NCBI GenBank assembly: GCA_049587755.1
Contig: JBAVEN010000104.1
Span: forward strand, 10,724 to 74,723
From: Bog-375 sp049587755
GTDB lineage: Bacteria; Acidobacteriota; Terriglobia; Bryobacterales; Bryobacteraceae
Reading direction: 5' to 3'
Length of the DNA stretch: 64,000 nucleotides
Shown: in pieces, positions 9,862-18,300 of the stretch
How the letters are laid out: the number at the start of each line of letters is the position of its first letter
Position numbering within the stretch: position 1 is the stretch's first letter
Program-made: the position numbers and the translations under genes
Notes under the pieces: model-generated
The model's input: only the letters and a program-made list of their open reading frames with translations
Database searches by the model: none
Told to the model about the DNA's origin: nothing

Positions 9862-11586
9862 GTGGAGCGCCCCAGAATTCTCCCGTCTCTTATAATCAAA
9901 TCTGGAATCGTCCTCTTGCGAAAATCGGTTCTGCTCATCGGGGGCATCGCCGCCGTCTGCGGCGGGTGCCTGGTAGTATTTCCCGCGACCACGCCCGGCG
10001 CGATCCGTTTCGCATATCAGCCGATCGCCTTTACGCTCGACAGTTGCGAGACGCCGCAGCGCCATGCGCCCGAAACCATGGCGGGCGGCGTCGCGGTTTT
10101 CGACTATAACAATGACGGCAAGCTGGACATCTTCTTTACCAACGGGGCCGACATCCGCAGTTTGAAAAAAACCGCGCCGAAGTATTACAACCGCCTATTT
10201 CGCAATGACGGCAACGGCCACTTCACGGATGTGACCGCGGCAGCCGGTCTGGCGGGCGTTGGTTACGATACGGGCGTCGCCATTGGGGATTACGACAACG
10301 ACGGCTATGAGGACATCTTCGTCGGCGGTGTGCACCACAGCGCCTTGTACCACAACAACGGCGATGGAACCTTCACCGATGTCACCGCCAAAGCGGGGCT
10401 CAACGCCGCGCTCAACCAGCCCGACCCGCAATACGGCCCGCTCTGGAGCGTGGGCGGGGCGTGGGTGGACATTAACAACGATGGCCTGCTGGACCTGATC
10501 GTCGTCAACTATCTGAGCTGGAACATCGACACCGAACCTGCCTGCATGCAAAGCGGCGGCCTCGACTATTGCCATCCCAGGATGTACAAGCCCACGCCGA
10601 ACCAGGTGTTTCTGAACAATGGGGACGGCACTTTTCGCGATGTCTCCGCCGAGTCGGGGGTGCGCGCGCATCCGGGCAAAGGCATGGGCATCGGCGTGGC
10701 GGATTATGACCTCGATGGCCGCATGGACTTCTTCATCGCCAACGACAAGATGTACAACTCGCTGTTCCACAACCTGGGCGGCGGGAAGTTCGAGGAGGTC
10801 GCGTTCGACGCCAACGTCGCGCTGCGCGAGAACGCCCAGTTGATCTCCGGCATGGGCGTGGACTTTCGCGACCTGGACAACGACGGCTACCCGGATATCG
10901 CCGTCGTGGCTCTCAATGACGAAACGTTTCCGATTTTTCGCAACACCGGCAAGGGAGACTTCGCCGATGTCACGCAGTCCAGCCGCGTGGCCCGCCAGTG
11001 CATGAGCATGGCCGGATACTCACCCACGGTTTTTGACTTCGACAACGATGGCTGGAAGGACATCTTCGTCTCGCGGGGGCACGTGGAGTCTCTGGACTCG
11101 CCTCCCCGCGTCACCGTGGCGCAGCCCAATACCGTGTTCCGAAACCTCGGCGGCATGACGTTCGCGGCGCTCACCGAGGAGGCGGGATTAGCGGCACAAC
11201 CGCCGAAGCGGCATCGCGGCTCGGCGGTGGGCGACCTGGATGGCGATGGGCGGCTGGATGTGGTGGTGAGCGCCATCGACGCGCCCGCCGAGATCTGGAT
11301 GAACCGGAGCCCCAACGAGAATCACTGGATCGAGCTGCGGCTGGAGGGCACCAAAAGCAATCGCGACGCCATTGGCGCCAGAGTCAAGCTGGTCAGTAAG
11401 TCTACGACGCAGTTCAACCATGTCAGCACCACTTGCGGCTATGCCTCCTCGAGTGCTGGCCCGATGCACTTCGGCCTGGGCGGCGACTCTTCAGCTGACT
11501 TGATCGAGATTCACTGGCCGTCCGGCGCGATCGAGCAGTTGAAGAACGTTAAAGCCGACCGCGTGGTGCACATCAAAGAGCCGTAG
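9862..11586 (+). CDS. Secreted FG-GAP/VCBS repeat protein with ASPIC/UnbV C-terminus (CRTAC1-like)
   Basis: A 574-residue exported protein. Repeated FG-GAP blades carry Ca-binding loops of the form D-x-(N/D)-x-D-G (DYNNDGKLDIFF, DYDNDGYEDIFV, DINNDGLLDLIV, DLDNDGYPDIAV, DFDNDGWKDIFV, DLDGDGRLDVVV), which build a beta-propeller. The C-terminal 100 residues match the ASPIC/UnbV domain (NHWIELRLEG, AIGARVKL). The listed start is a GTG; a TTG at 9916 would begin exactly at a signal peptide with a lipobox-like AVCGGC and may be the true start. Such proteins are abundant in Acidobacteriota and are assumed to bind surface ligands; no enzymatic role is evident. Confidence 0.85.
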   Translation: MERPRILPSLIIKSGIVLLRKSVLLIGGIAAVCGGCLVVFPATTPGAIRFAYQPIAFTLDSCETPQRHAPETMAGGVAVFDYNNDGKLDIFFTNGADIRSLKKTAPKYYNRLFRNDGNGHFTDVTAAAGLAGVGYDTGVAIGDYDNDGYEDIFVGGVHHSALYHNNGDGTFTDVTAKAGLNAALNQPDPQYGPLWSVGGAWVDINNDGLLDLIVVNYLSWNIDTEPACMQSGGLDYCHPRMYKPTPNQVFLNNGDGTFRDVSAESGVRAHPGKGMGIGVADYDLDGRMDFFIANDKMYNSLFHNLGGGKFEEVAFDANVALRENAQLISGMGVDFRDLDNDGYPDIAVVALNDETFPIFRNTGKGDFADVTQSSRVARQCMSMAGYSPTVFDFDNDGWKDIFVSRGHVESLDSPPRVTVAQPNTVFRNLGGMTFAALTEEAGLAAQPPKRHRGSAVGDLDGDGRLDVVVSAIDAPAEIWMNRSPNENHWIELRLEGTKSNRDAIGARVKLVSKSTTQFNHVSTTCGYASSSAGPMHFGLGGDSSADLIEIHWPSGAIEQLKNVKADRVVHIKEP

Positions 11587-11786
11587 CACTTCAACCCGGC
11601 ACGATCGACCGCCAGACCTCGGTCTCAAGCCTGCTTGCAACGATGAACCAAGGGTAATATCGCGGAACCAGGAAAGGCGCGCTGTTTTCATCTGAATCAA
11701 GTTCCTTACTTTCTATAGTTTAAGATCTTCTTGTAGAATTTACCGTCAACCTCTGCAAAACTCTTGACAGGGAGGGCAACCCATGG

Positions 11787-11806
11787 AATAGTTAATCAGG
11801 TTAACC
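11787..11806 (+). promoter_or_regulatory. Candidate operator overlapping the hdr promoter -10
   Basis: The 20-base site AATAGTTAATCAGGTTAACC contains the inverted repeat GTTAA-N5-TTAAC. A related site, 14 of 20 positions identical, lies on the opposite strand at 25034-25053 and overlaps the predicted -10 of the marR gene. Shared placement over two -10 elements suggests a common repressor, plausibly the MarR protein itself. This is inference from two sites only. Confidence 0.4.
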
Positions 11807-11814
11807 TTTGACCG

Positions 11815-11831
11815 GGGTAATTACATTACCC
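11815..11831 (+). promoter_or_regulatory. Perfect 7-bp inverted repeat in the hdr leader
   Basis: GGGTAAT-TAC-ATTACCC is a perfect palindrome with a 3-base centre. It lies downstream of the predicted -10 and 58 bases before the hdrC ATG. It could be a second operator half or a leader RNA hairpin. No further copy was noticed in the window. Confidence 0.35.
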
Positions 11832-11889
11832 GGGACCCGGGGTGGGCCGGCACTACGGGGCGGATGGGACCTAAGAGGAGCGACAGCTC

Positions 11890-12441
11890 ATGGCGGAACT
11901 GGCCATTGCTGGGAAAGCTTCCTTTCTCGCCCACCTGCAGACCGTGTCCCCCAACGCCTGTTTCCAATGCAACCGCTGCACGGCAGGATGTCCGCTGGCG
12001 GCGGCCATGGACCTGACGCCCGCGGAGGTCGTCCATTACCTGCTGCTGGGTGACCGCGAAACGGTTCTGCAATCGCAATCCATATGGGCGTGCGTGCATT
12101 GCGAGACTTGCACAGCGCGCTGCCCGCAGCAAGTAGATATTTCCAAGCTGTTTCACCTGGCGCGCGCCATGGCTTGGCGAACCGGCCGGGTGGCGCCGGA
12201 CCAGGCGATTGCCACCTATTTCGCTTCTTTCATCGAGAACCTTTACATTTACGGCCGCGCGGCGGAGTTGCCGCTGACGGTCATCTGCAAGCTGAAGAGC
12301 GAGAACTATCTGCAAGATTTCGTGTTGGGTCTGCGCTTGATCTCGCGCGGGCGCTTGAATTTCTTGAACATCCCGCGTGGTGCGGCGCATTACCGGCGGC
12401 TGTACGAGAGAGTCCGGCAGCAGGAGGCCCAGATCGCATGA
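11890..12441 (+). CDS. hdrC: Heterodisulfide reductase-like subunit C (two [4Fe-4S] clusters)
   Basis: A 183-residue iron-sulfur protein with two complete C-x2-C-x2-C-x3-C-P motifs: Cys24/27/30/34 (CFQCNRCTAGCP) and Cys68/71/74/78 (CVHCETCTARCP). This is the arrangement of HdrC, which passes electrons from HdrA to the catalytic HdrB. The remaining residues are helical and end in a charged tail (ERVRQQEAQIA). The stop codon overlaps the next start in an ATGA, so HdrB is translationally coupled. Bacteria lack coenzyme M/B heterodisulfide as a normal metabolite, so the final acceptor of this HdrBC pair is unknown. Confidence 0.93.
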   Translation: MAELAIAGKASFLAHLQTVSPNACFQCNRCTAGCPLAAAMDLTPAEVVHYLLLGDRETVLQSQSIWACVHCETCTARCPQQVDISKLFHLARAMAWRTGRVAPDQAIATYFASFIENLYIYGRAAELPLTVICKLKSENYLQDFVLGLRLISRGRLNFLNIPRGAAHYRRLYERVRQQEAQIA

Positions 12442-13316
12442 AGCGCTACGCCTATTATCCGGGATGCTCGCTCGAAACCATGGCCTGCGAATACGATGTC
12501 TCGTTTCGCAACCTCTGCGGCCAACTGGGCATTGCGGTGGAAGAGATGCGGGACTGGTTCTGTTGCGGCGCGGGGATGCTGGGCAACCTCTCGCCGCTGC
12601 TTGGCCTGGCAACGCCGCTGAAGAACCTGGCGCTGGCGCACGAGAGCGGCTTCGGTCAACTGGTTGCGCCTTGCAGCGCCTGTTACAGCCAGTTCAAGCG
12701 CGCGGGGCACGAATTGGCGGAACACCCGGAATTGCGGGGCCAGCTCGAAGAGGTCATCGAGTATCCCTTGGACCATAGCGTGGAGGTGCTTCACCCGCTG
12801 GAGATGCTGGAACGGGAGCTGGAGGGGAGGGCACTAAAAGTCGACGCCGATCTCGGCCATCTGCGCATTGCTTGTTATTACGGCTGCCTGCTCACGCGCC
12901 CGCCCAAGGTCGTGAACTTCGACGATTGCGAAGATCCGCGGAGCATGGACCGCTTGCTGGAGCGGGTAGGCATCGCCACCGTGTCCTGGCCGCGGAAAAC
13001 ATCCTGTTGCGGCGCGTTCTACGCCATGGTGAACCCTTCGCAAGTGCTGGAGCTGACGCACGACATCCTGGCGGATGCCGCCGCGGCCGGCGCCAACGCG
13101 CTGGCGGTGGCTTGCCCGGTGTGCCACCTGAATCTGGATGCGCGGCAGCCAGAGATCAATCAGGTTTATGGCACGGACTTCTCGTTGCCGGTCTTCTACT
13201 TCACCCAGCTTCTTGGCCACGCCTTGGGAGTGCCTGCCGAAGGGCTGGGGCTATGGCGGCACGTGGTAGATCCTCAACCTCTGCTGGGCGCAGGTGCGGC
13301 GCCCGTGAGGGCGTAA
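12438..13316 (+). CDS. hdrB: Heterodisulfide reductase-like subunit B (two CCG domains)
   Basis: A 292-residue protein starting MKRYAYYPGCSLE, the standard HdrB beginning. Two CCG cysteine-rich domains are present: DWFCCGAGM with APCSACYSQF, and TSCCGAFYAM with ACPVCHLNLD. In HdrB each CCG domain holds a non-cubane [4Fe-4S] cluster that splits a disulfide. All cysteines needed for both clusters appear present, so catalytic competence is expected. The start was placed at the ATG overlapping the hdrC stop (ATGA); an upstream in-frame extension runs inside hdrC and is not coding-like. The gene is followed 3 bases later by the giant hdrA. Confidence 0.93.
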   Translation: MKRYAYYPGCSLETMACEYDVSFRNLCGQLGIAVEEMRDWFCCGAGMLGNLSPLLGLATPLKNLALAHESGFGQLVAPCSACYSQFKRAGHELAEHPELRGQLEEVIEYPLDHSVEVLHPLEMLERELEGRALKVDADLGHLRIACYYGCLLTRPPKVVNFDDCEDPRSMDRLLERVGIATVSWPRKTSCCGAFYAMVNPSQVLELTHDILADAAAAGANALAVACPVCHLNLDARQPEINQVYGTDFSLPVFYFTQLLGHALGVPAEGLGLWRHVVDPQPLLGAGAAPVRA

Positions 13317-13319
13317 ACG

Positions 13320-16300
13320 ATGAGCGAGCAATCCACAGTAGGCGCCGTTCTGGTGGTGGGTGGGGGCGTGGCCGGGATGCAGTCCGCGCTCGACCTGGCC
13401 GACTCCGGCTATAAGGTTTACCTCGCCGAAAGGGAAAGCAGCATCGGCGGGACCATGGCGCAGCTCGACAAGACCTTTCCCTCGAACGACTGCGCCATGT
13501 GCATCCTGGCGCCGCGCCTGGTGAGCGTGGGACGGCACCTGAATATCGAGATTCTGACCAACACGGAGTTGACGGCGCTGGCGGGCGAAGCCGGAAACTT
13601 TCAGGCGCAATTGCTGCGCCGGACGAGCTACATCGATCCCAATCGCTGCACCGGCTGCGGCGAATGCGCGCAGGCCTGCCCGGTGGAATTGCCGAACGAG
13701 TTCAACTTGGCGCTGAATGGCCGGAAGGCGATCGCCAAGCGGTACCCGCAGGCGGTGCCGGCGCAGTTCGCGATTTCCAAGCGCGAGCGGCCACCCTGCC
13801 AGGACGCGTGCGCCGCCGGAACCAACGTGCAGGCGTATGTGGCGCTGACGGCGCAAGGCAAATTCGCCGAAGCGCTGGGCGTGGTGCGGGAGCGGATGCC
13901 GTTCGCTTCCGTCTGCGGGCGAATTTGCCTGCACCGCTGCGAGCAGCAATGCAACAGGAACGCGGTGGATGAGCCGCTGGCGATCATGCATCTCAAGCGG
14001 TACCTGGCGGACTGGGATTTCGAGCACCGGCCGCCCTTCCCGGCGCCGGTCGAGAAAACCCGCCAGAAGCGAGTAGCTGTGATTGGCGGCGGGCCAGCCG
14101 GCCTTGCCTGCGCGCACGATCTTGCCAGGCTGGGCTACCCGGTAACGCTGTTCGAAGCCGCCGCAAAACTGGGCGGCATGCTGCGCACCTGCGTGCCGCA
14201 ATTCCGCCTGCCGGAAGCTTATCTGGATCGGGACATCGAGTATCTGCTCTGGCCGGGATTCGAAGTACGCACCGATGCCGCGCTGGGCCGGGACTTCACG
14301 CTGGAGCAACTGGAAGCCGAGGGCTACCGGGCCGTCTTTCTGGCCACCGGCGCCCACCAGCCAAAACGGCTGCCGATTCCCGGGCACGATCTCGCCGGCA
14401 TCAGCTTCAATATCGACTTTCTTCAAAAAGCGCGCGCTAACGAGCTGCCGGATCTCAACGGACCGCTGCTGGTGATTGGCGGCGGCAACGTGGCTATGGA
14501 TGTGGCGCGAACGGCGCGGCGCATGGGTGCCGGGAAGGTCACGATGGCCTGCCTGGAGAGCCGCCAGACCATGCCGGCGCATGCGTGGGAAATTCAGCAG
14601 GCGCTCGACGAGGGAATCGAGATCATCAACGACGTCACCTTCAAGCGCTTCCTGGGGAAAGACGGCCGGGTGACGGGCGCGGAAGTGAAGCGCATCCGCT
14701 CGATGGCCTTCGGCAAGGATGGCCGGCTCACCGTGGATGAAATTGCCGGCAGCGAATTCGCAATTCCGGCCGGACAGGTGGTGGTGGCGATCGGGCAGTC
14801 TCCCGACCTGAGCTTCCTCGATCCGAAAAACGCGATCCGCGTGCGGCGCGGCCTGGTGGAAGTCGATCCGGAGACCCTTGCCACCGGGCACCCGGGTGTA
14901 TTCGCCGGCGGCGATATCATTGCCGAGGAACCGCAACTGCGCATCTTCGCCGGCGGCGACGTGGTAACCGGCACGGCCTTCGTGGTGGATGCGGTGGCCG
15001 CGGGACACAAGGCCGCCGAGTCCATTCACCGCTGCCTGGAGGGCGCGCCATGGCCGGAGCCCGCCGCGAAGCACGAGCCGCCGAAACTGACGCGGGAAGA
15101 AGCGCAGCGCAAGCTGCGCCGGGGCGAAATCGTTCACCAACGCCGCGTGGCGATTGCCGAACGGCCGGCCACCGAGCGGCTGCAGGATTTCGACGAGATC
15201 GAAACCGGGTATACGGCGGAGATGGCGATGGCCGAGGCGAGCCGGTGCTTGAACTGCGGTTTGTGCTCGGAATGCCTGCAATGCGTCGCCGCCTGCCAGG
15301 CGCACGCCATCAACCACCTGCTTCCGCGGCTGGAGAATCGGAATGTGAATGTGGGCGCGGTGATCCTCGCGCCGGGCGCGGAGATGTTCGACCCCCAGAG
15401 CAAGCCCGAGTACGGTTTCAAACGCTTTCCCAACGTAGTCACCAGCCTGCAATTCGAACGCATTCTCAGCCCCAGCGGTCCGTTCGGGGGCAAGGTGCGG
15501 CGGCCTTCGGACCAGCAGGCGCCGCGCAAGGTGGCGTTCATCCAGTGCGTTGGATCGCGCGAGGCCGGCCGGAACTATTGCTCGTCGGTGTGCTGTATGT
15601 ACACGGCCAAGCAGGCGGTGATCGCCAAAGAGCATCAGCCCGGCCTCGATTGCACGGTCTTTTATATCGATTTGCGCGCGGTCTCGAAGGGCTTCGAGCA
15701 ATATATTGCCAGGGCCAAGGGCGAGGACGTACATTACATCCGCTGCCGTCCCTCGGCCATACGCGAGGTCCCAGGCAGTCACGATCTGATTGTCGAGTAC
15801 GCCGATGCGGCCGGCGCGACGCGCCACGAGGAGTTTGAAATGGTGGTGCTGGCGGTCGGGTACTCGGCGGAAAAGACCCGAAAACTAGCCGAAAGCCTGG
15901 GCGTGGAGGTGGATGAGAACGGCTTTTGCCGAACGCCGGCGTTTTCTCCCAGTCATACGTCGCGGCCGGGTGTGTTTGTGTGCGGACCGTTCGCGGAGCC
16001 GATGGATATTCCGGAGACGGTGGCGGCGGCCAGTGCGTCGGCCGCACACGCGATGAGCCTGCTGGCGGACAGCCGCGGCACGCTGGTGCGGCCGAAGCAG
16101 TATCCGCCGGAGCGCGACGTGAGCGGCGAAGAGCCGCGCGTGGGCGTCTTCGTGTGCCATTGCGGGACCAATATCGCCGGGGTGGTGGACGTGGAGCGGG
16201 TGGTCCAATACGCGCTCACGATCCCCGGGGTGGCTTACGCCGAGCGCAATCTGTACACCTGTTCGGACGACACCCAGAAGCGCATCCGGGAGAAGATCGC

Positions 16301-17813
16301 GGAGCTGGGGTTGAACCGCGTGGTAGTGGCCTCCTGCACGCCGCGGACACACGAGGCTCTGTTCCGCGACACGATCCGCGAAGCCGGCCTCAACCAGTAT
16401 TATTTCGAGCTGGCCAACATCCGCGACCAGTGCTCCTGGGTACACATGCGCGAGCCGGAGAAGGCCACGCGGAAAGCCATGGACCTGGTGCGCATGTCAG
16501 TGGCGAAGGTGCGGCTCGATGCGGCGCTGTATAAGCGCCCGCTGGCGGTGACGCAGGCGGCGCTGGTGCTGGGCGGCGGCCCGGCCGGCATGATGGCCGC
16601 ACTGGAACTGGCCGATCAGGGCTTCCCGGTGGTGCTCGCCGAACGGAACAAGGAGTTGGGCGGCCATGCGCGCGATCAGCGCTACCTGCTGGGCGCCGAA
16701 GAGAACTCGAGGGGCGGGCTGGCGCAATTATTGGCGCGCACCCATTCGCACCCCAAGATCACGGTGCTGCTGCGCAGCCGTCTGAAGGACTTTTCCGGCT
16801 CACTGGGGAATTTCCATTCGACCATCGTGCAGGACGGAGTGGAGCACACGCTGGCGCACGGCGTGCTGATTGTGGCCACCGGCGCGGAGCGCTACCAGCC
16901 CGGCGAATATCTTCACGGCGACGACCCACGCGTGATTCTGAACTACGACGTGGAAGGGCGAATCGCCGGCGGAGGGCTGCCCACGGATTCCGTGGTATTC
17001 ATCCAGTGCGTGGGGTCGCGCTGCGCTGACCGCTCCTATTGCAGCCGAACCTGTTGCACGGATACGGTGAAGAACGCGCTACGGATCAAGGAACTGAATC
17101 CCGAGAGCCAGGTTTCGGTGCTGTATCGCGACATCCGCACCTATGGCCTGCGCGAGAGGTTTTACCGGCAGGCGCGCGATCTGGGCGTGAGGTTTATCCG
17201 CTATGCGGACGAGCAGCCGCCGCAAGTGGCCGCCCACAACGGGCGGCTGGCGGTTGCTGCGGACGACCAGCTCACCGGGAGGCGCGTCGAGTTGGAAGCC
17301 GACACCGTGGTGCTGGCCTCGGCCACCGTTCCTAACCCGGAAAACAAGGAACTGGCGCAGCTTTTGAAAGTGCCGCTCGGGGAAGAGGGTTTTTTCCTGG
17401 AAGCGCACCGCAAGCTGCGCCCGGTGGATTTCGCGAGCGACGGTATTTTCCTGTGTGGCGCGGCCCAGGCGCCGATGGATTTGCGCGGGGCATTGTCGCA
17501 GGCGGCGGGCGCTGCCGCGCGCGCCGCTACCGTGCTGGCGCGCGACACCATCGAGCTGGAGCCCTCGATCTCGCACGTGGTCGAAGACAACTGCGATGGC
17601 TGCGCGTATTGCGTGGATCCCTGTCCCTTCCATGCGCTGCGGCTGGTGGAGTACGACACGAATGGAACGACCAAGAAACGCGTCGAAGTGGATGAGGCGG
17701 TGTGCAAAGGCTGCGGGACGTGCCAGGCGACTTGTCCCAAGAACGCTATCTTCGTTTGGCATTTCCGACCGGAGCAACTGACGGCGCAGATCCACGCGGC
17801 TTTGAACGTTTGA
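13320..17813 (+). CDS. hdrA: Giant HdrA: HdrA unit split by a GltD/NfnB-like module, followed by a second complete HdrA unit
   Basis: A 1497-residue flavin/iron-sulfur protein; ordinary HdrA has about 650. Residues 1-120 carry an FAD site (VVGGGVAG), the HdrA signature DCAMCILAPRL and a ferredoxin motif from Cys110. Residues about 150-635 match the glutamate-synthase small subunit: Fer4_20 cysteines from Cys160, a first Rossmann GGGPAG near 255 and a second GGGNVAMD near 385, typical FAD and NAD(P)H sites. Residues 636-920 resume HdrA, with CVGSR and YCSSVCC near 743-759. A second full HdrA starts near 940 (VFVCHCGTNIAGVVDV), has its own FAD motif near 1080 and CVGSR near 1230, and ends with two ferredoxin motifs near 1424 and 1462. 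Electron bifurcation between ferredoxin, NAD(P) and HdrB is a reasonable inference. Confidence 0.93.
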   Translation: MSEQSTVGAVLVVGGGVAGMQSALDLADSGYKVYLAERESSIGGTMAQLDKTFPSNDCAMCILAPRLVSVGRHLNIEILTNTELTALAGEAGNFQAQLLRRTSYIDPNRCTGCGECAQACPVELPNEFNLALNGRKAIAKRYPQAVPAQFAISKRERPPCQDACAAGTNVQAYVALTAQGKFAEALGVVRERMPFASVCGRICLHRCEQQCNRNAVDEPLAIMHLKRYLADWDFEHRPPFPAPVEKTRQKRVAVIGGGPAGLACAHDLARLGYPVTLFEAAAKLGGMLRTCVPQFRLPEAYLDRDIEYLLWPGFEVRTDAALGRDFTLEQLEAEGYRAVFLATGAHQPKRLPIPGHDLAGISFNIDFLQKARANELPDLNGPLLVIGGGNVAMDVARTARRMGAGKVTMACLESRQTMPAHAWEIQQALDEGIEIINDVTFKRFLGKDGRVTGAEVKRIRSMAFGKDGRLTVDEIAGSEFAIPAGQVVVAIGQSPDLSFLDPKNAIRVRRGLVEVDPETLATGHPGVFAGGDIIAEEPQLRIFAGGDVVTGTAFVVDAVAAGHKAAESIHRCLEGAPWPEPAAKHEPPKLTREEAQRKLRRGEIVHQRRVAIAERPATERLQDFDEIETGYTAEMAMAEASRCLNCGLCSECLQCVAACQAHAINHLLPRLENRNVNVGAVILAPGAEMFDPQSKPEYGFKRFPNVVTSLQFERILSPSGPFGGKVRRPSDQQAPRKVAFIQCVGSREAGRNYCSSVCCMYTAKQAVIAKEHQPGLDCTVFYIDLRAVSKGFEQYIARAKGEDVHYIRCRPSAIREVPGSHDLIVEYADAAGATRHEEFEMVVLAVGYSAEKTRKLAESLGVEVDENGFCRTPAFSPSHTSRPGVFVCGPFAEPMDIPETVAAASASAAHAMSLLADSRGTLVRPKQYPPERDVSGEEPRVGVFVCHCGTNIAGVVDVERVVQYALTIPGVAYAERNLYTCSDDTQKRIREKIAELGLNRVVVASCTPRTHEALFRDTIREAGLNQYYFELANIRDQCSWVHMREPEKATRKAMDLVRMSVAKVRLDAALYKRPLAVTQAALVLGGGPAGMMAALELADQGFPVVLAERNKELGGHARDQRYLLGAEENSRGGLAQLLARTHSHPKITVLLRSRLKDFSGSLGNFHSTIVQDGVEHTLAHGVLIVATGAERYQPGEYLHGDDPRVILNYDVEGRIAGGGLPTDSVVFIQCVGSRCADRSYCSRTCCTDTVKNALRIKELNPESQVSVLYRDIRTYGLRERFYRQARDLGVRFIRYADEQPPQVAAHNGRLAVAADDQLTGRRVELEADTVVLASATVPNPENKELAQLLKVPLGEEGFFLEAHRKLRPVDFASDGIFLCGAAQAPMDLRGALSQAAGAAARAATVLARDTIELEPSISHVVEDNCDGCAYCVDPCPFHALRLVEYDTNGTTKKRVEVDEAVCKGCGTCQATCPKNAIFVWHFRPEQLTAQIHAALNV

Positions 17814-17825
17814 GGTGCTTGCCAG

Positions 17826-18284
17826 ATGAGCGAAACCGAATTGTGTGAGGCACAAGCTACGGGCGAGAGCGGCGGCGAAGGGTGGGAGCCGCTGATTCTG
17901 ACCTTCTGCTGTTACTGGTGTGCGTACACCGGCGCCGACCTGGCCGGCACTTCGCGATTGCAGTATCCCACCAACATTCGTATTCTCCGCGTGCAGTGCA
18001 GCGGCATGGTTCATCCGAACCTGGTGATTGAGGCGCTGACCAAGGGCGCCGATGGAGTGCTGATGCTCGGTTGTCACCCGGGCGATTGTCACTATCTGGA
18101 AGGCAACCTGCGCGCGCGCTCGCGCGCGGAGGCCATTTCCCTGATGTTAGAAGATTTCGGACTGGAGCCGGAGCGCTTCCGTCTGGAGTGGGTGTCGGCT
18201 TCCGAAGGACCGCGCTTCGCACAGGTAGTCACCGAGATGGTGGAGCAGGTTAGGCAACTGGGGCCCAGCCCGTATCGAAGCTGA
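17826..18284 (+). CDS. mvhD: Hydrogenase/Hdr linker iron-sulfur protein MvhD
   Basis: A 152-residue MvhD/FrhD-type protein. The family cysteines are visible: FCCYWCAYTGADLAG, RVQCSGMV and LGCHPGDCHY, which bind a [2Fe-2S] cluster in MvhD. In methanogens MvhD docks the hydrogenase (MvhAG) to HdrA and carries electrons to its bifurcating flavin. Its place between the HdrA gene and the hydrogenase genes fits that role. The first 20 residues (acidic, Glu/Gly-rich) are an extra tail before the conserved domain. Spacing to hdrA is 12 bp and to mvhG 16 bp. Confidence 0.92.
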   Translation: MSETELCEAQATGESGGEGWEPLILTFCCYWCAYTGADLAGTSRLQYPTNIRILRVQCSGMVHPNLVIEALTKGADGVLMLGCHPGDCHYLEGNLRARSRAEAISLMLEDFGLEPERFRLEWVSASEGPRFAQVVTEMVEQVRQLGPSPYRS

Positions 18285-18300
18285 GAAAAGGAGGCGCAGC

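Larger units (their letters stand above)
11587..11889 (+). promoter_or_regulatory. Promoter/leader region of the hdr-mvh cluster
   Basis: No gene is visible in these 303 bp. The middle is AT-rich for this genome. A -35-like TTGACA is at 11764-11769, and a weak -10 (AATAGT or ATAGTT) lies 17-18 bases later at 11787-11793. An inverted repeat, GTTAA-N5-TTAAC, occupies 11791-11805 and a second one follows at 11815-11831. The hdrC ribosome-binding site AAGAGGAG lies 9 bases before the ATG at 11890. Confidence 0.5.

Noticed and set aside
13251..15827. An 858-codon minus-strand frame opposite hdrA.
   Set aside because: Antisense to well-matched HdrA/GltD domains with no motif of its own.
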